DNA of 7,354 nt from Blautia sp. BIOML-A1 (lineage in GTDB: Bacteria > Bacillota > Clostridia > Lachnospirales > Lachnospiraceae), in contig NZ_WWVR01000060.1 in the NCBI RefSeq assembly GCF_009883055.1, positions 1-7,354 of the forward strand, written 5' to 3'. Of the stretch, positions 6,030 through 7,354 are shown one piece after another (the stretch's first letter is position 1; every line of letters starts with the position of its first letter). The notes beneath the pieces were generated by a model. It did not search any database. It was not told the origin of the DNA and saw only the letters and a program-made list of their open reading frames with translations. The position numbers were made by a program, and so were the translations under genes.

Positions 6030-7175
6030 ATGGCAAACAGAATCAATTTAAATGGAACTTCTTATCATGGAGCAGGCGCAATTGCTGAGATTGCAAATGA
6101 GGCAAAGGCTCATGCATTCAAAAAAGCTTTTGTATGTTCTGACCCGGACCTGATTAAATTTAATGTGACAAGCAAAGTAACAGATGTTCTTGCAAAAGAA
6201 GGTCTGGAGTACGAAATTTATTCTGACATCAAAGCGAACCCAACTATCCAGAATGTACAGAATGGTGTGGCTGCATTCAAGAATTCCGGTGCAGATTATA
6301 TCATTGCAATCGGTGGTGGTTCCTCTATGGATACTGCAAAAGCAATCGGTATCATCATCGCAAACCCGGAGTTTGAAGATGTAAGAAGCCTGGAAGGTAC
6401 CGCGCCGACAAAGAATCCTTGTGTACCGATCATCGCAGTTCCGACAACAGCAGGTACCGCAGCAGAGGTTACTATCAACTACGTTATCACAGATGTAGAA
6501 AAGAAACGTAAATTCGTGTGTGTTGATCCACATGATATGCCGATCATCGCAGTTGTTGATCCGGAAATGATGTCCTCTATGCCGAAAGGACTGACTGCTT
6601 CTACCGGTATGGATGCACTGACTCATGCAATCGAAGGTTACACCACAAAAGCTGCATGGGAAATGACAGATATGTTCCATCTGAAAGCAATTGAACTGAT
6701 CTCCAAATCTCTTCGTGGAGCAGTTGATAACACCAAAGAAGGCCGTGAGGGAATGGCTCTTGGACAGTATATCGCAGGTATGGGATTTTCAAATGTAGGT
6801 CTTGGAATTGCTCATTCCATGGCTCATACGCTGGGCGCTGTTTACGATACACCACATGGAGTTGCATGTGCTATGATGCTTCCGATCGTTATGGAATACA
6901 ACCAGGAATGCACTGGTGAAAAATATCGTGAGATCGCACGTGCAATGGGTGTCAAAGATGTAGATTCCATGACACAGGATGAGTACAGAAAAGCTGCAAT
7001 CGATGCAGTAAGAAAACTTTCAGTCGATGTTGGAATCCCGACAAAACTGGAAGCAATCAAAGAAGAAGACCTTCAGTTCCTGGCAGAGTCTGCTCATGCA
7101 GATGCATGCGCACCGGGAAATCCGAAGAATGCAAGTGTAGAAGATCTGAAGGATCTTTTTAGAAAGATTATGTAA
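6030..7175 (+). CDS. fucO: Iron-containing alcohol dehydrogenase, lactaldehyde reductase (FucO) type
   Basis: Group III NAD(H)-dependent alcohol dehydrogenase, cytoplasmic. The closest protein I recall is E. coli FucO (383 aa), which reduces L-lactaldehyde to 1,2-propanediol; here 381 aa with long stretches alike (FKNSGADYIIAIGGGS, PTTAGTAAEVTINYVITD, KFVCVDPHD, MGFSNVGLG). Predicted iron ligands are D195, H199 (MDALTHAIEGY), H262 and H276 (TPHGVA), one less than the E. coli numbering; H266 matches the catalytic-site His. The nucleotide loop is GGGS at 95-98, and D38 matches the Asp that favours NAD over NADP. ATG 6030 follows AAAGGA (6014-6019) by 10 bases. It stands alone with no fucose or rhamnose genes beside it, and a Rex-like operator precedes it, so a general role in NADH disposal through ethanol or propanediol is plausible. 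Confidence 0.93.
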   Translation: MANRINLNGTSYHGAGAIAEIANEAKAHAFKKAFVCSDPDLIKFNVTSKVTDVLAKEGLEYEIYSDIKANPTIQNVQNGVAAFKNSGADYIIAIGGGSSMDTAKAIGIIIANPEFEDVRSLEGTAPTKNPCVPIIAVPTTAGTAAEVTINYVITDVEKKRKFVCVDPHDMPIIAVVDPEMMSSMPKGLTASTGMDALTHAIEGYTTKAAWEMTDMFHLKAIELISKSLRGAVDNTKEGREGMALGQYIAGMGFSNVGLGIAHSMAHTLGAVYDTPHGVACAMMLPIVMEYNQECTGEKYREIARAMGVKDVDSMTQDEYRKAAIDAVRKLSVDVGIPTKLEAIKEEDLQFLAESAHADACAPGNPKNASVEDLKDLFRKIM

Positions 7176-7196
7176 TTTAAAAAAATTTAATCGTAT

Positions 7197-7266
7197 GGGG
7201 AATCCTTTGAAAATTTCTCCTGGTGTTTCAGGTGGGGAGATTTTCGTGTGAAGGATTCCTCTTTTT
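7197..7266 (+). terminator. Terminator after the fucO-like gene
   Basis: The outer stem GGGGAATCCTT (7197-7207) pairs with AAGGATTCCTC (7251-7261, one G-U). The inner stem 7209-7220 pairs with 7234-7245 (12 pairs, two G-U). One unpaired base on the left faces a 5-base bulge on the right between them. Five T follow (7262-7266). It begins 22 bases after the stop codon. Confidence 0.85.
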
Positions 7267-7274
7267 GTGTTTGG

Positions 7275-7354
7275 ATTGTAACTGTTCACAGGTAATATCC
7301 CGCGAGGTGTTTTGCCATGAATATGGCAAAATCCCGAGACATACGGGGCAAAAT
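7275..7354. repeat. Palindromic, repeat-like intergenic sequence cut by the right edge
   Basis: TTTTGCCAT (7310-7318) and ATGGCAAAA (7323-7331) form a perfect 9-bp palindrome with a 4-base loop. GGCAAAA recurs at 7347-7353. TCCCGCGAG (7298-7306) and TCCCGAG (7332-7338) flank the stem as related direct copies. At the left, ACTGTTCAC (7281-7289) is the reverse complement of GTGAACAGT (3312-3320) inside the post-fhs hairpin. The mix suggests a dispersed intergenic element, but the right end is outside the window and no family is recognised. Confidence 0.5.

Noticed and set aside
6048..6680. A 210-codon minus-strand frame opposite the fucO-like gene
   Set aside because: Cys- and His-rich shadow translation with no recognisable domain, fully inside a conserved gene.

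Overview
The window looks like chromosomal core DNA from an anaerobic, low-to-moderate GC Bacillota, most likely a gut Lachnospiraceae (Blautia/Dorea/Ruminococcus-like). The basis is the style of the proteins, the strong AGGAG-type ribosome binding sites, AT-rich spacers full of stem-loops, and a formate-THF ligase beside fermentation genes. The family-level assignment is inference. All five genes lie on the + strand. I saw no transposase, phage gene, tRNA, rRNA or CRISPR array.

Layout: (1) 1-874, the C-terminal ~290 residues of xylulokinase (xylB), cut by the left edge. (2) 875-1526, a 650-base spacer holding two GC-rich perfect palindromes, an intrinsic terminator, an AT tract, a consensus promoter and a ZTP (pfl-type) riboswitch with its own terminator. 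(3) 1527-3212, fhs, formate--tetrahydrofolate ligase, followed by a large nested terminator hairpin. (4) 3427-5217, a long-form aminopeptidase P, overlapping by 31 bases (5) 5187-5774, a TetR/AcrR-type regulator. (6) 5775-6029, a control region with a terminator, candidate promoters and a near-consensus Rex operator. (7) 6030-7175, a FucO-type iron alcohol dehydrogenase / lactaldehyde reductase, followed by a terminator and (8) a palindromic repeat-like tail running off the right edge.

The genes do not form one pathway. xylB feeds pentose into the pentose phosphate route. fhs charges formate onto THF for purine synthesis and, in acetogens, the methyl branch of the Wood-Ljungdahl pathway. The FucO-like enzyme spends NADH on an aldehyde. 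The aminopeptidase recycles proline-containing peptides. The regulatory DNA is the most informative part: fhs is apparently controlled by ZTP, the alarmone of 10-formyl-THF shortage, and the alcohol dehydrogenase apparently by Rex, the NADH/NAD+ sensor. Each is a textbook match of sensor and target. I found no convincing new system. The best leads are the architecture of the 5885-5961 control region and the intergenic stem-loop families.
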